Position numbers and translations under genes: made by a program. A model generated the notes under the pieces. That model was not told the origin of the DNA and did not search any database. It saw only the letters and a list, made by a program, of their open reading frames with translations. Below are positions 53,108 through 62,774 of a DNA stretch of 64,000 nucleotides, piece after piece. Within the stretch, counting starts at the first letter, position 1. Each line of letters starts with the position of its first letter. Origin of the DNA: Lentisphaeria bacterium (GTDB lineage Bacteria > Verrucomicrobiota > Lentisphaeria > Victivallales > Victivallaceae); contig CP091727.1 in the NCBI GenBank assembly GCA_022009855.1, forward strand, positions 2,914,001 through 2,978,000, in the 5' to 3' direction.

Positions 53108-54464
53108 TCATCGATATAGTTCCAAAAGCATCCGCGCAGAATCCGGGATTTTGATCGTATTGCAAATACGGAATTGTTTCCGGAATTCGCCTGTGACGCT
53201 CTCCAATGTCCAGTCATCGAAAATATCACTGCGGGAACGCAGCAGCCGTTGCACCTGCGAATCGCTCTTCGGCACGAATTCCACCAGTGCGGCACGGCTG
53301 GTACTGCCGGCAAAAAGTTTTACGATATAAGCCAGCGGCCAATTGCCGGAAATACGCAAATGATGAATCAAGGCCAATCCCATCACCAGATCGCCATGAC
53401 AGCGGGAATAGAAATCCGGGCGTTCCCGATTGAACATTCCAATTCCCGGTGTAGGGTTGTTCAAATCCTGAAGGACGGGAATTATGTTGGGACATTTTGT
53501 CTTTGAGAGCCGATACAATTCCTCCACGGCTGCTGGATCAATATCCGCAGCGACAACCTGTTGGGAATATCGGGCGGCGATTTCCGAAAAAAATTCCGGT
53601 ATTGGCACCCAGATCAACGGCCGTATGAGGAGAAACTTTTGGCAGATTTGTTCAATCACCCCTTTTTTGAATTGAAAGTTTGCTTTCGGAATAGTTATTG
53701 TCGGAATAATAGTCCGCCCATTCGGTTTTCTGCCCAGGAAAGGATAAACTTGAAATACAGCTTTTCAATTCGGTCAAAAGCGTATGCAGTTTTGCTTTGG
53801 AACTCGCCGGCATTGTTTTTTTGCCGACGGTGGAAGAGTATTTCTTCTCCATCCGTGAATGCAGATGAATATGGATCAACGGATCAGATTTCAGCCATGT
53901 CCGCCATGGCAAAAGACGGGAAGCAAAGTCCAGAGGAAATCCTTCGACATGCGAGCGGAAAAAATCCAGACACCGCAAATCCATATATTTCATCAACAAA
54001 AGTGGAGCCAGAAAGTGCATGACAAACTGTCGGTACGCGCCCCAGACGTCACCGGGATGATAGATGCAAAAAGAACCGTGATCCATGAAAATCGGCCGCC
54101 CTTTTTCAAACGTTATATTGAATGCCGTTGCGTCCTGCAGGATCATATCATGTTCCAGCGCGATATCCGTGAGTTCCAGCGTCAGAAGCGCCGCATCGCG
54201 CAACGCGCTGAAACTCCATTCGTAGGGATATGTGATAAAATCAAGTTCCCGAAGTTCGATCACCGTGCCGTTTTCGGTCGGCTGAAACGGGACGATTTTC
54301 TTTTCCTGCATTAATCGTCCCGCCAATCCGGAGCGAAGGAAATGCGCGAAATCGCTTTTGCCTCGTTCCGAAATGGTTCGGTAAATTTTCCCGCCCTGCC
54401 GATAGACAAACCCGGTCGGATCGCGGAAGGAGGCAGGATTACGTTCAATGAGCAATGTCTTCAT
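53108..54464 (-). CDS. SAM methyltransferase with kinase-like N-terminal domain
   Basis: About 451 residues. ATG 54464 after GGAG. The N-terminal ~260 residues follow the family pattern (FRDPTGFVYRQGGKIYR, YPYEWSFSALRDAALLTLEL, LQDATAFNITFEKGRPIFMDH, MKYMDLRCLDFFRSH). The C-terminal methyltransferase has VDLGANTGIFSEIAA and VVAADIDPAAV. An in-frame TGA at 53654-53652 and a T-run frame change near 53590 interrupt it between the parts. The family occurs next to sulfatase-like and small membrane proteins in envelope glycan loci, as here. Confidence 0.7.
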
Positions 54465-54597
54465 GATTATTTTTCTCCTTTCGGATGAATTGCTCTTTGC
54501 ACCATGCTGTAATTTGCCGGAAAAAGACAAGAAAGGTGAAAAATCCTGCTGCCGCCGCTTGAAGAAGCATACTGCCTGTCCCTGCATCAATATACAT
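54445..54597 (-). CDS. Small membrane protein of the methyltransferase-sulfatase operon
   Basis: 50 residues from ATG 54597 after AAGGAGG. MYIDAGTGSMLLQAAAAGFF, then a membrane helix and a basic tail. Short proteins with the D-x-GTGS-x-LLQ start commonly precede this methyltransferase/sulfatase pair. It overlaps the methyltransferase start by 20 bp. Likely an anchor or subunit. Confidence 0.65.
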   Translation of the reverse strand: MYIDAGTGSMLLQAAAAGFFTFLVFFRQITAWCKEQFIRKEKNNHEDIAH

Positions 54598-54756
54598 TTG
54601 TGACCTCCTTGTGTTGGGTTTTCTCATTGTAAGAATGCGGAACACACACAAAATCTACAATGAAAAAAAACACAGCCATCCCATAGGAAAAGAAAAGTTG
54701 AAAGATGATGGTTCTGGATGCAACTTATATTTCAGCAAAAAAAACAAGGAGCATCC

Positions 54757-55986
54757 ATGAAACCATCAAAGCATAAAATGACCGTATTATCGCAAATTTT
54801 CAAGTTGATTCCGCGAAATTTGATTCCGAAACTTGCCAATGAGTTCGGAATAGACAGGCAGTCTCGGGTGTTCAGCCCGACGAGTCATGTTCTGGCTCTG
54901 GTCTTCGGACAGCTGACGCATGCCCTGGGGCTGAACGACATCTGCGATACGCTTCGAAATCATTGCGGTCTGGTAAGCAAAATTCGGGATTGCGTTCCCC
55001 CGAGCCGTAATGGTCTGTCCCACGCGAACCGGAACCGTGACGCAGGCATGGCGGAAAAACTGTTCTGGGAAGTTCTTGCTCATCTGAATGAGATCAGTCC
55101 GAACTTTCGGATTCAAGGCAGACGCTACTGTGCGTTACCGAGACGCTTCAAGCGGATGATCCATGTGGTTGATTCGACAACGATTCAGCTGATCGCCAAC
55201 TGTCTGGATTGGGCAAAACACCGCAGGCGGAAAGCGGCGGCGAAAATGCATTTGCGTCTGGATTTGCGTTCCTTTCTGCCGAATTTCATTCTTGTAAAAA
55301 CAGCCGGGACTCACGATTCGGCGGAAGCACCGGCGCTTTGCGTGGGAATCAACGAAGGTGAAATTGTCATCTTTGACAAGGCGTATGTCGACTTCAAACA
55401 CCTCTGGCGGCTTTCCCAACGCGGCGTTTTCTGGATCACCCGCGCCAAGGACAATATGAAGTATGATGTTGTGGGACAGCACGGCGCACCCAAGCTCAAT
55501 ATTCTTCGAGATGTTGTCATCAAACTGACCGGACAACGAACTTCCGTCTGGTATCCTGAAACTCTCCGTCTGATCGAAGCAATCGTAGAAGTCGACGGAA
55601 AGCCCAAACGGATGACCTTCATTACCGACAACTTCATTTGGGCGGCAAGCTCTATTTGCGATCTCTACAAGGCTCGCTGGGCCATTGAAGTTTTCTTCAA
55701 GGAGATCAAGCAGACTCTTCAACTCTCAGACTTCATTGGCTACAACGAGAACGCGGTGCGCTGGCAAATATGGACGGCTCTTCTCACATATATTTTACTC
55801 CGATTTATTGCATGGCAGAATGAATGGAAGCATACTTTTACAAGATTGTTCACTGCCTTGCGCGGAGTCATCTGGCGCTGCCTGGATATGGGAAGTGTCC
55901 TCAGATGTTGTGGGACAGCATCTGACTCTGTCCGTATGCGAGGCGCTCCGGAACAGGCATATTTACCAGGATTCGCACAACTATAA
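54757..55986 (+). CDS. IS4-family transposase, intact
   Basis: 409 residues. ATG 54757 after AAGGAG is preferred over the upstream 54718. DUF4372-like N-terminus (SQIFKLIPRNLIPKLANEFG), DDE domain with IHVVDSTTIQL, EIVIFDKAYVDFKHL and LYKARWAIEVFFKEIKQ. It is only distantly related to the IS4 copy at 7519. It is one of the few unbroken long genes in the window, so this element may be active. Terminal repeats could not be set with confidence. Confidence 0.85.
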   Translation: MKPSKHKMTVLSQIFKLIPRNLIPKLANEFGIDRQSRVFSPTSHVLALVFGQLTHALGLNDICDTLRNHCGLVSKIRDCVPPSRNGLSHANRNRDAGMAEKLFWEVLAHLNEISPNFRIQGRRYCALPRRFKRMIHVVDSTTIQLIANCLDWAKHRRRKAAAKMHLRLDLRSFLPNFILVKTAGTHDSAEAPALCVGINEGEIVIFDKAYVDFKHLWRLSQRGVFWITRAKDNMKYDVVGQHGAPKLNILRDVVIKLTGQRTSVWYPETLRLIEAIVEVDGKPKRMTFITDNFIWAASSICDLYKARWAIEVFFKEIKQTLQLSDFIGYNENAVRWQIWTALLTYILLRFIAWQNEWKHTFTRLFTALRGVIWRCLDMGSVLRCCGTASDSVRMRGAPEQAYLPGFAQL

Positions 55987-56065
55987 TCCAACTCAACGAA
56001 AAGGAAAAACCGGAAATGGGTAATTTAAAAAAACAATCAACGCAAGCTCAAACAGGAGGACAAAA

Positions 56066-56155
56066 ATGACAATTTCAAAGATGTATGGGACGGCAGTGAA
56101 AAAAAAGTGTTTTTTGGGGTGTCATGTAGATTTTTCAAAAGAACTGCATTCTTAA
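56066..56155 (+). CDS. Possible 29-residue peptide upstream of the FGE-domain gene
   Basis: ATG 56066 follows AGGAGG with 6-nt spacing. The peptide has a basic, cysteine-containing middle (VKKKCFLGCHVDFSKELHS). Its last residues VDFSKxxHS are matched by a 14-residue frame before the next gene (57187-57231, VDFTKITHS). It may be a leader peptide, or the shared DNA may simply be a promoter. Confidence 0.3.
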   Translation: MTISKMYGTAVKKKCFLGCHVDFSKELHS

Positions 56156-56176
56156 TGGTGGAGAGGGAAAGCTCTC
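56125..56176 (+). promoter_or_regulatory. Conserved upstream motif and hairpin, copy 1
   Basis: TGTAGATTT, then AAAA, then GCATTCTTAA, is followed by a hairpin GAGAG-GGAAAG-CTCTC (56161-56176). Copy 2 before 57282 has the same boxes at the same spacing and a hairpin GGAGC-GGGAAA-GCTCC. The stems differ but both pair, so the structure looks conserved. The boxes may be an ECF-type promoter. Confidence 0.5.
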
Positions 56177-56208
56177 AAACCAGTAACTATAAGTAAAGGA
56201 GAACGATT

Positions 56209-57182
56209 ATGAACAGCAAGTTGCATAAGACGATCGTAGCCGTCTGCGCCGCAGCGGCAGTCAGTACCGGATTCGCTGCCTCGAATACGAACGGCGAAGC
56301 GAAATTGCACAAATACAGCACCACCATTGAGAAGGAACGTCCCCAACTGAATGAAGAAACAAAAGATTGATTGCAGCATGTCGCCGCGATCCTTCCGAAG
56401 CGAATCTGACCGCCTTGCGGAAACAGATTGAAATCAACTACGACAAGGTTGTTGCGCGCAAGAAAGCAAAACTTGAAGAGTTAAAAAGAACCGCAAAGCA
56501 TAATTTCAAAGTTCAGGAAATGCAGGAGATTGTCGATGAAATGCTCAAAAACCGAGAGTATCGCATCGAACAGAATATGCGCCGCTTCACCGATCCGCGT
56601 ATGCGCCCCGGTTCCCGCGAAACGAAAGACGGATTCCTGCCGGTTCTTGGAGTCGCCACGAATGTCTCCATCGCCTATACTCCTGTGACAAATGAGGAAT
56701 ATGCCAAGTTCATCAAAGAAACCGGTGCTAAAGCTCCGAAAGACTGGCGCAATGGAATTATGCCCGCAAATAAAGCGCGTCATCCGGTGGTGAATGTTTC
56801 TTACCATGACGCGGCGGCGTATTGTAAATGGCTTACCCAAAAAGACGGCAAGGCCGTTTATCGTCTGCCGAGCGAGGAAGAATGGGAGTATGCGGCGGGG
56901 CATATGCCGAAGGACGCCGACTTCAACTGCGGCGAGAACGAAGGCACGACACCAGTTGACGCCTATGCGAAAACACTGTCCGCCTGCGGCGCTGTCGATA
57001 TGTGGGGAAATTGCTGGGAGTGGACCACCACCCCCGTCACCGGCGAGAAGAATGTGATGGCCGTGAAGGGCGGCTCGTGGAATTCCCGGCGCACCGACTG
57101 TCGCACCGAACAGAAAGGCATCGGGCGGAATGCTTCGCATGGAGCCGATGATGTCACGTTCCGGGTCATTCGTGAAAAATAA
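56209..57182 (+). CDS. Exported FGE-sulfatase (SUMF1) domain protein
   Basis: About 324 residues with one frame change near 56368. Start ATG after AAAGGAG. Signal peptide (VAVCAAAAVSTGFAAS), a helical segment (KLEELKRTAKHNFKVQEMQEI), and a formylglycine-generating-enzyme-like domain: YTPVTNEEYAKFIKETG, PVVNVSYHDAAAYCKWL, YRLPSEEEWEYAA, DMWGNCWEWT, VKGGSWNSRRTDCR. In this phylum such domains often sit in regulatory or surface proteins rather than acting on sulfatases. It lies in the ECF/kinase gene group. Confidence 0.75.
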
Positions 57183-57200
57183 AAGAATGTCAGGAATGTC

Positions 57201-57251
57201 TGTAGATTTCACAAAAATAACGCATTCTTAAAAGTGGAGCGGGAAAGCTCC
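57201..57251 (+). promoter_or_regulatory. Conserved upstream motif and hairpin, copy 2
   Basis: TGTAGATTT (57201), GCATTCTTAA (57222-57231) and the hairpin GGAGC-GGGAAA-GCTCC (57236-57251), followed by CGAACAACCATC and the RBS TGGAGGCAG of the repeat-protein gene. See copy 1 at 56125. Confidence 0.5.
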
Positions 57252-57281
57252 GAACAACCATCAATCCAATGGAGGCAGATT

Positions 57282-57585
57282 ATGAAAAAACTCATGACAC
57301 TTGCGGCAGCCGGAATGCTCATCGCCGGAATCGGCGCGATCACGGCGGTCAATGCGGCGGAAACCACCGTCGGAACAACCACAACGAAAACGTTGAAAAA
57401 CGGTCTGACCAACGGCTTGACCAACGGGCTGAAAAACGGCGCAACCAACGGCGCGAAGACCGGACTGAAAAACGGCACGACGCAGGGGAGCAAAAAAAGG
57501 ACTGAAGAACGGACTCAAAGATGGCTTGAAGAAAGGCTTGAAGAGCGGGCTCAAGAAAGGACAAGTCAACGGCGCGAAGAAATAA
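57282..57585 (+). CDS. Secreted Gly-Leu-Lys-Asn tetrapeptide-repeat protein
   Basis: About 101 residues. ATG after GGAGG. Signal peptide (MKKLMTLAAAGMLIAGIGAI). After a Thr-rich spacer come about 15 tandem tetrads of the form G-(L/A/T)-(K/T)-(N/K/D/S): GLTNGLTNGLKNGATN, then GAKTGLKN, and after a frame change in the seven A near 57491-57497 GLKNGLKDGLKKGLKS, ending GAKK and TAA. The repeat continues in the new frame, which shows that the frame change is an indel. No known family. The basic, flexible repeat suggests binding to anionic polymers. It shares its leader motif with the FGE-domain gene. Confidence 0.6.
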
Positions 57586-57601
57586 AGGACAAGTCAACGA
57601 C

Positions 57602-57624
57602 TCCCGGATCAATCGGTCCGGGAG
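57602..57624 (+). terminator. Hairpin after the repeat-protein gene
   Basis: CTCCCGGA pairs with TCCGGGAG around TCAATCGG. No clear T run follows, so it is a weak terminator or a mRNA-stabilising stem. Confidence 0.35.
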
Positions 57625-57764
57625 CTGTTGTATCCGCAGACGCCCCTTTTTCAGGCCATCATCGCTCAGGAATAGAATGTCTTCGCATATCCCGTTGCCG
57701 AACGGACTATCGGTCGATATCGCGCTTAACTAATATGGGCAAATTCAACGACTTCAGGTGATAT

Positions 57765-58523
57765 ATGAGATTTTTGGTTATAATGCTTGCACTGTTCTTT
57801 GCAACAGAAGTCTTTGCGAGCAATATGAGACATTTGCAGTATCAAGGGCTACCCTACTGTCAGGTGCTGGTGAATCCCGATGTTGCAGGCAATGCGACAT
57901 TAGTTCTTTTGCTGCACGGCCGGAGCAGGTGCGGTTCTGACAACGAAAAGCAACTGAGTCAGAAGGCCTTGTCTCCGATTTTGGACTACGCGAAGAAAAC
58001 GGGACGAAAATTTCTTGTCCTGCTTCCCCAATGTCCTTCTGGCCAGGATTGGCTTCGTGGCGGGCGCTTCCGTTCCAGAGGTGAACACAGGAATGCTTCC
58101 AGGGGCACCGCAAACACTTCTTCCGGCGGAGAAAATGTTCCCGGCATGCTCGCAGCAGAACTTGTCAAAGATAAAATGAAAGAGTTCAACGTTCCGGCAA
58201 ACCGGGTATTCATTTCTGGTTTTTCGATGGGTGGAGCCGCGTGCTACGGAATCATGATAAGAAATCCGGGACTTTTCTCCAAAGCTCTGATTGTAAGTTC
58301 GGGTGGACAACCGAATATGGCGCCAAGACTCCGTGGTGCTTTTTATCTTGTACAAGGTGAAAAAGATGATTTGTTCTCACCGGCCAAAGCACAAAGAATG
58401 GTTGATGCGCTGCGAAACAATCCGGAATGTAGCGTGCAGTTAAAAATTGCCCATGGAAAAGATCACTCTGGCGCGGCTGATGTTGCCTATACAGACGAGA
58501 TTCTCGACTGGCTGTTTCAATAA
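57765..58523 (+). CDS. Secreted alpha/beta-hydrolase (esterase/depolymerase type)
   Basis: 252 residues, intact. Signal peptide (MRFLVIMLALFFATEVFA). LLLHGRSRCG near the oxyanion site, nucleophile elbow GFSMGG (Ser), GEKDDLF (likely Asp) and HGKDHSG (likely His). It resembles the LpqC/PHB-depolymerase-like esterases often found in polysaccharide loci. The start is 180 bp after the repeat protein. Confidence 0.75.
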   Translation: MRFLVIMLALFFATEVFASNMRHLQYQGLPYCQVLVNPDVAGNATLVLLLHGRSRCGSDNEKQLSQKALSPILDYAKKTGRKFLVLLPQCPSGQDWLRGGRFRSRGEHRNASRGTANTSSGGENVPGMLAAELVKDKMKEFNVPANRVFISGFSMGGAACYGIMIRNPGLFSKALIVSSGGQPNMAPRLRGAFYLVQGEKDDLFSPAKAQRMVDALRNNPECSVQLKIAHGKDHSGAADVAYTDEILDWLFQ

Positions 58524-58526
58524 CAT

Positions 58527-58573
58527 GGAGCGGGAAAGCCCCGAACAATCATCTCCCCAATGAAAGCAGATTT
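58527..58573 (+). promoter_or_regulatory. Degenerate third copy of the leader hairpin
   Basis: GGAGC-GGGAAA-GCCCC, followed by CGAACAATCATC, CCAATG and AGCAGATT, matches copy 2 over about 47 bases. The stem has a mismatch, the RBS is lost, and the upstream boxes are absent. It now lies between the esterase and the sigma factor. It looks like a relic of a lost gene's leader. Confidence 0.45.
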
Positions 58574-58652
58574 TATTTGACTTTTGGAAGATCGTAAAGT
58601 AAATTAAAACACAAAGTGTTTTATAAAATCCTCAAAGGAAAGGTGTTTCGAT

Positions 58653-59248
58653 ATGTCACAGCCAAATACAGTGCAACTCAATTCCATCGCCGCAACGCTG
58701 ATGGAATATCGGGAGCGGTTGCTGAGTTTGGCAAAACGCAATCTGAATCCGATCCTGCTGCGCCGCGTCACGCCGGAAGATGTGGTTCAGGATACCCTTT
58801 CCTCGGCGTGCCAAAAAATTGATTTTCTGGAGAACCACCCGGAAGTTCCGGTTTATTTCAAACTGCGGACGATTCTCTTTCAAACGATTACCGCATTGGA
58901 ACGGAAACATCTGCAAAGTCAGAAGCGGGACGCCTACAAAGAGTTGGAGGTCTCCGATCAGCAGGAGGACGCCACCGCCAAGCTGAATTGGAATATGTTT
59001 GCGGATTCCGTCACCGGGCCCTTGACCAAACTCGCGCGGCTCGACCGCTATGAACTCTTGAAAAAAGCCATGGCAAGTCTGTCGGAAAACGACCGGCAAA
59101 TTTTGAATTGCGTCATTTTGACAATATGTCAAACATGGATTGTGCCGAAGTATTGCATATTACAGCCAAGAACGCCAGCATCCGGTATATCCGGGCGCTG
59201 GAGCGGCTGCAAAAGCAGTTGCTTGAATTAACCGAGTTTCGCTCATGA
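58653..59248 (+). CDS. ECF-type RNA polymerase sigma factor
   Basis: About 198 residues with one frame change near 59108. Region 2: RVTPEDVVQDTLSSACQKI; region 4 in the second frame: LRHFDNMSNMDCAEVLHITAKNASIRYIRALERL. This resembles the ECF groups of PVC bacteria that are linked to Ser/Thr kinases instead of anti-sigma factors. The TGA overlaps the kinase ATG (ATGA), so the two are co-translated. RBS AAAGGAAAGG is upstream. Confidence 0.75.
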
Positions 59249-61456
59249 GTGAAAATACCGCATTTGAAGATCTGGTCGAACAGTTTCTGGAACGTTGCCG
59301 CCTTGGTGACACGCCGGATATTCAGGTGTATGCGGCACAATACCCGGAACATGCGGAACACCTCAAGGAACTTCTGCCGCTCCTGCTGCAAATGGAAGCA
59401 TGCGCCGGAGAAAAGGTAAGACAAAATCACCCCGGAGCGACGGATCTGCCGGAATTGAACGGTACAGATTATCAGTTGTTGCGAAAAATCGGTTCCGGCG
59501 GCATGGGCGTTGTCTTTGAAGCCCGCCAGATTTCTCTAAATCGTAACGTTGCCGTAAAAATCCTCGCGACAACGCTTCTAGCCGATTCTGCTCAGCGAAA
59601 AATGCTGGAAAATGAAGCGCAAGTCATTGCCATGCTTCATCATCCCAATATCGTCAAAGTCCTCAGCGCCGACTGCAAATCCGAACGCTGTTTTTATGCC
59701 ATGGAGCTGATTCAGGGAAAAGGGTTGGATCAATGCGAATTTCATGATTTGCGGGAACTCGCAAAAATTGCGCTTCAGGCCGCAAAAGCTCTGGCATACG
59801 CCCACAGTTGCAATGTTCTGCACCGCGACATCAAACCTGCCAATTTGCTTTTGGATGCCGATGGCGAGGTCCATGTCAGCGATTTCGGACTGGCGTTTAT
59901 TCTACGGACACCGAACGGCGTTCAGGAAAATCTCGGAACGCAGAGTGGAACGTTGCGTTATATGGCTCCCGAACGTCTGGCGCACGGCATCAATACGTTT
60001 GCCGGAGACCAATATTCCTTCGGCGTAACCTTTTATGAATTGATTGCGAAACATCCGGTCATTTCAGGAAAAAAATCCGAAAGAGCTGATTGCCCGAATC
60101 ATCCGCGAACCTTTGCCCGCCTTGACCTGCGCCGAACCGGATTTGGCCGCCATCATCAACAAGTGCATTCGCTTCCATCCGGCGGAGCGCTACGCCGGCA
60201 TGGACGATCTTGCGGAGGATTTGCAGCGTTTTCTCAATCATGAAGCGGTGGCGGCCGCGAATCCTTCTCCCATCCGGCGTTTCCGGTTGTGGGCGAAACG
60301 GAAACCGGCGGTGGCGGCATTGAGTCTTGCCGGAATTGTGTTGCTCGGGGCATTCGTTGCCGCATTGCTGGTCGGCTACATCCGCACCAATGCTGCGCGG
60401 AAACTGGCGGAGCGAAACGCTGCCAACGCCAATGCGACGCTCTCGGATATCTTTACCCACATCGAACGCCAAACGCCGAGTGCCGGAGGGAGCGAACTGC
60501 TTGCCCGGCTGATGCCTTATTATCAGGATATTGCACAACAACGTAAATTGCCTGAAGAGCAAATTGTCAACGCCAATATCATGGCAGGTACGGCCGCCAT
60601 GCGCTCCGGGAATTATCAGATTGCAGAAAGTGCATTTCGCCAAGTTGTGTCGATGCAACCGGACGCGTCCGTGTTGAATCAACTTGCCGAAGCGTTGAAA
60701 AAACAGGAAAAGACGGTGGAGGTTCAACGGATTTTTCGTCAGATTACGGAAGAGTATCCGAATTCCAACGAGGCTGTTTATGCGTTTCAGACACAGGGGG
60801 AATACGACAAGGCTTTCGCGCTGGTTCAGAAACTCCTGGAAAGCGAGCCGAAAAATCCCGAATACCGTTTCCAATACGCGCTTTTGCTGGGGACGCATCC
60901 GCAACTCTTCCGCTCTGCCCGGATTGCCGGAGTCGAGCCGAATGCGGTAACGTTGCTGAATGAACTTGCCGGGGAATATCCGGATCGACCGGAATACGGT
61001 TTGGCGCTGGTGGATCTGATGTGCCGTAAAATGCAGTATGTGAGACGTTTTCGGGAGCGGGACTGGAAAGAACTGGATTTGGCGTTGGCGCTTTCCGACC
61101 GATTGCTGGGGCGTTTCCCCAATACTCCGGGTGTGGTGTCTTCCGTGATTGAACTGCGCCAGTTGTATATTACGGCGTTGCGCCGCAATGGAGACTTGAG
61201 TGCGGGGCGCAAGGAAACGGAACGTTTGCAGGGAATGCTGGAAATTCTTTTTCATAGTCCCGAAACCCCGGATGCGGTCAAAGAGTCGCTTCTTACCATG
61301 CAGTTTGAGCGTCTGGAACTGCTCTCCGCCCGGAAGCAATCCGAGGCATTCGCATTGTTGACCTCTAAAATTCGACGAGAATTGAACGAGTATCACGGCG
61401 CGAAATCGGAAGAGTTTCAGAAAACGTTACATAAACTGTCATCCGACAAAAAATGA
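59245..61456 (+). CDS. Membrane Ser/Thr kinase with TPR-like output domain
   Basis: About 737 residues with one frame change at the A run near 60070. An N-terminal helical segment (EDLVEQFLERC, AEHLKELLPLLLQM) comes first, then the kinase: IGSGGMGVVFEAR, VAVKIL, LHRDIKPANLLLD, SDFGLAF, SGTLRYMAPERL. All catalytic residues are present. One membrane helix (LAGIVLLGAFVAALLVGYI) and a C-terminal TPR-like region outside follow. Overlap with the ECF sigma gene implies that it controls that sigma factor, as in kinase-linked ECF systems. Confidence 0.85.
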
Positions 61457-61463
61457 GGTAAGT

Positions 61464-62218
61464 ATGTTTCGATGGATCTTTGCGTTTCTGATGTTGTATG
61501 GTCTTGCCGCATACGCCGAAGTCAAAGTCTGGGATGCCCCAGATTGCAGAATTTATGCGATTCAGGATGCGCCGAACCGTTTCCCGGCAACGTTGTTTGC
61601 CAGTGTTGATCCGGAAGAACGTTTTGTACAGACCGCCCGGGATTACGCCGGTTCGGTCAATGTGTTTATCATTGAGCTTAAAACCAATAAGAAACGGGTC
61701 ATGATCGACACCGGGTTCGGCTCCCCAGGGGAAAGTTGCTGATGGAAATGAGAAAGGCCAATCTTATCCCTGAGAGTATTTCCGATATTCTCATTACGCA
61801 CATTCATCCGGATCATGTTGGAGGTCTGCCGGATTTCCCAAAGGCAAAGATTCATATCGCCCGGGAGGAGTATGAGGCATGGGAAAAGGCCCCTTCCCGA
61901 AAACAGTTGAACAGATTCCTGCCGAATAAAAACAGTCTGCTTTTGTTTGAATATGATACGGAAGTTGTTTCTAATTTGAAGGCAATCAAGGTTGCCGGAC
62001 ACACACCGGGACATACTGTTTTTCAGATGGGTAAGCGTTATTTTGTCGGTGACATTGTTCATGCCGCTGATCTGCAAATTGCGCATCCGTCCTTTTGCCC
62101 CCGTTATGACATGAATCCGCAGGAGGCTGCCGCAAGCCGCAGAAGAGCGTTGGAAGAGTTTTGCGGCGAATGGTTCGGCGCCCACATTACTTATCCCGGA
62201 AAGTACCAGAATCCGTAA
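61464..62218 (+). CDS. Exported MBL-fold metallohydrolase
   Basis: About 251 residues with one frame change in a run of G near 61732. Signal peptide (FAFLMLYGLAAYA), VMIDTGFGS, the metal motif THIHPDHVGG, VAGHTPGHTVFQ and YFVGDIVHA. The final residues (SRRRALEEFCGEWFGAHITYPG) fit the family end. Periplasmic zinc hydrolase of unknown substrate. It follows the kinase by 7 bp. Confidence 0.8.
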
Positions 62219-62330
62219 GGGGACTTTACAAAGAATGCTTGGCTGGGGCAAATGATTTTCCGTTCATAACACCCAATGTTTCTAACGGAAAAATTACATG
62301 TCGTTTAACCAATGCAGGTAGTGTCCGAAG

Positions 62331-62665
62331 TTTTGCGCACATTTGTTTCTGAGAGATTACAGATGCCAAACGCTAGTTGGCGCAGCCAAAGCAACCGACC
62401 GACCTGAGAGCTCCGGAGGAGCAGGTCGGTTGCGAAGGCGGAGCCTCTCGCCTTTTTACCTTATACCGCCTTCGTAAAGTTTGCAAGTATTCATATATTG
62501 GCGTGTGCCCCATTTCGTCGTGGAAATATGCCTTAGCCTAGCCCCGACCAGCATCATAGCCGAGTACCAATCCGGAAAGCTGCCAACGACGCGAGTACGG
62601 CGACGAATCTCTTTCATAATGCGTTCGAGACCATTATTCGTCCGCAATCGGCTCCAGAGGAACAC
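62331..62665 (-). mobile_element. IS256-family remnant, 3' end (inverted copy)
   Basis: The minus-strand frame from 62665 to 62456 encodes the transposase C-terminus (LWSRLRTNNGLERIMKEI, TTKWGTRQYM). The end repeat begins GTGTCCGAAGTTTTGCGC at 62331. It is roughly 90% identical to the remnant at 10863-11188, in opposite orientation, including the noncoding tail. The 5' part is missing. Confidence 0.85.
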
Positions 62666-62670
62666 ACAAC

Positions 62671-62774
62671 AGCAATTTTCATTAACAAAGGTTCACCCGT
62701 TGATCCGCCCCGTGGAGCAATATAAATATATTACCAAGTCGAAAGAGGTCTTTTATACGGAATGCGATGATTGA
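62671..62774 (+). pseudogene. IS21 istA remnant, C-terminal tail
   Basis: About 34 residues in frame, ending VEQYKYITKSKEVFYTECDD, with the stop overlapping the istB start. The rest of istA was replaced by the IS256 remnant. Confidence 0.5.
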
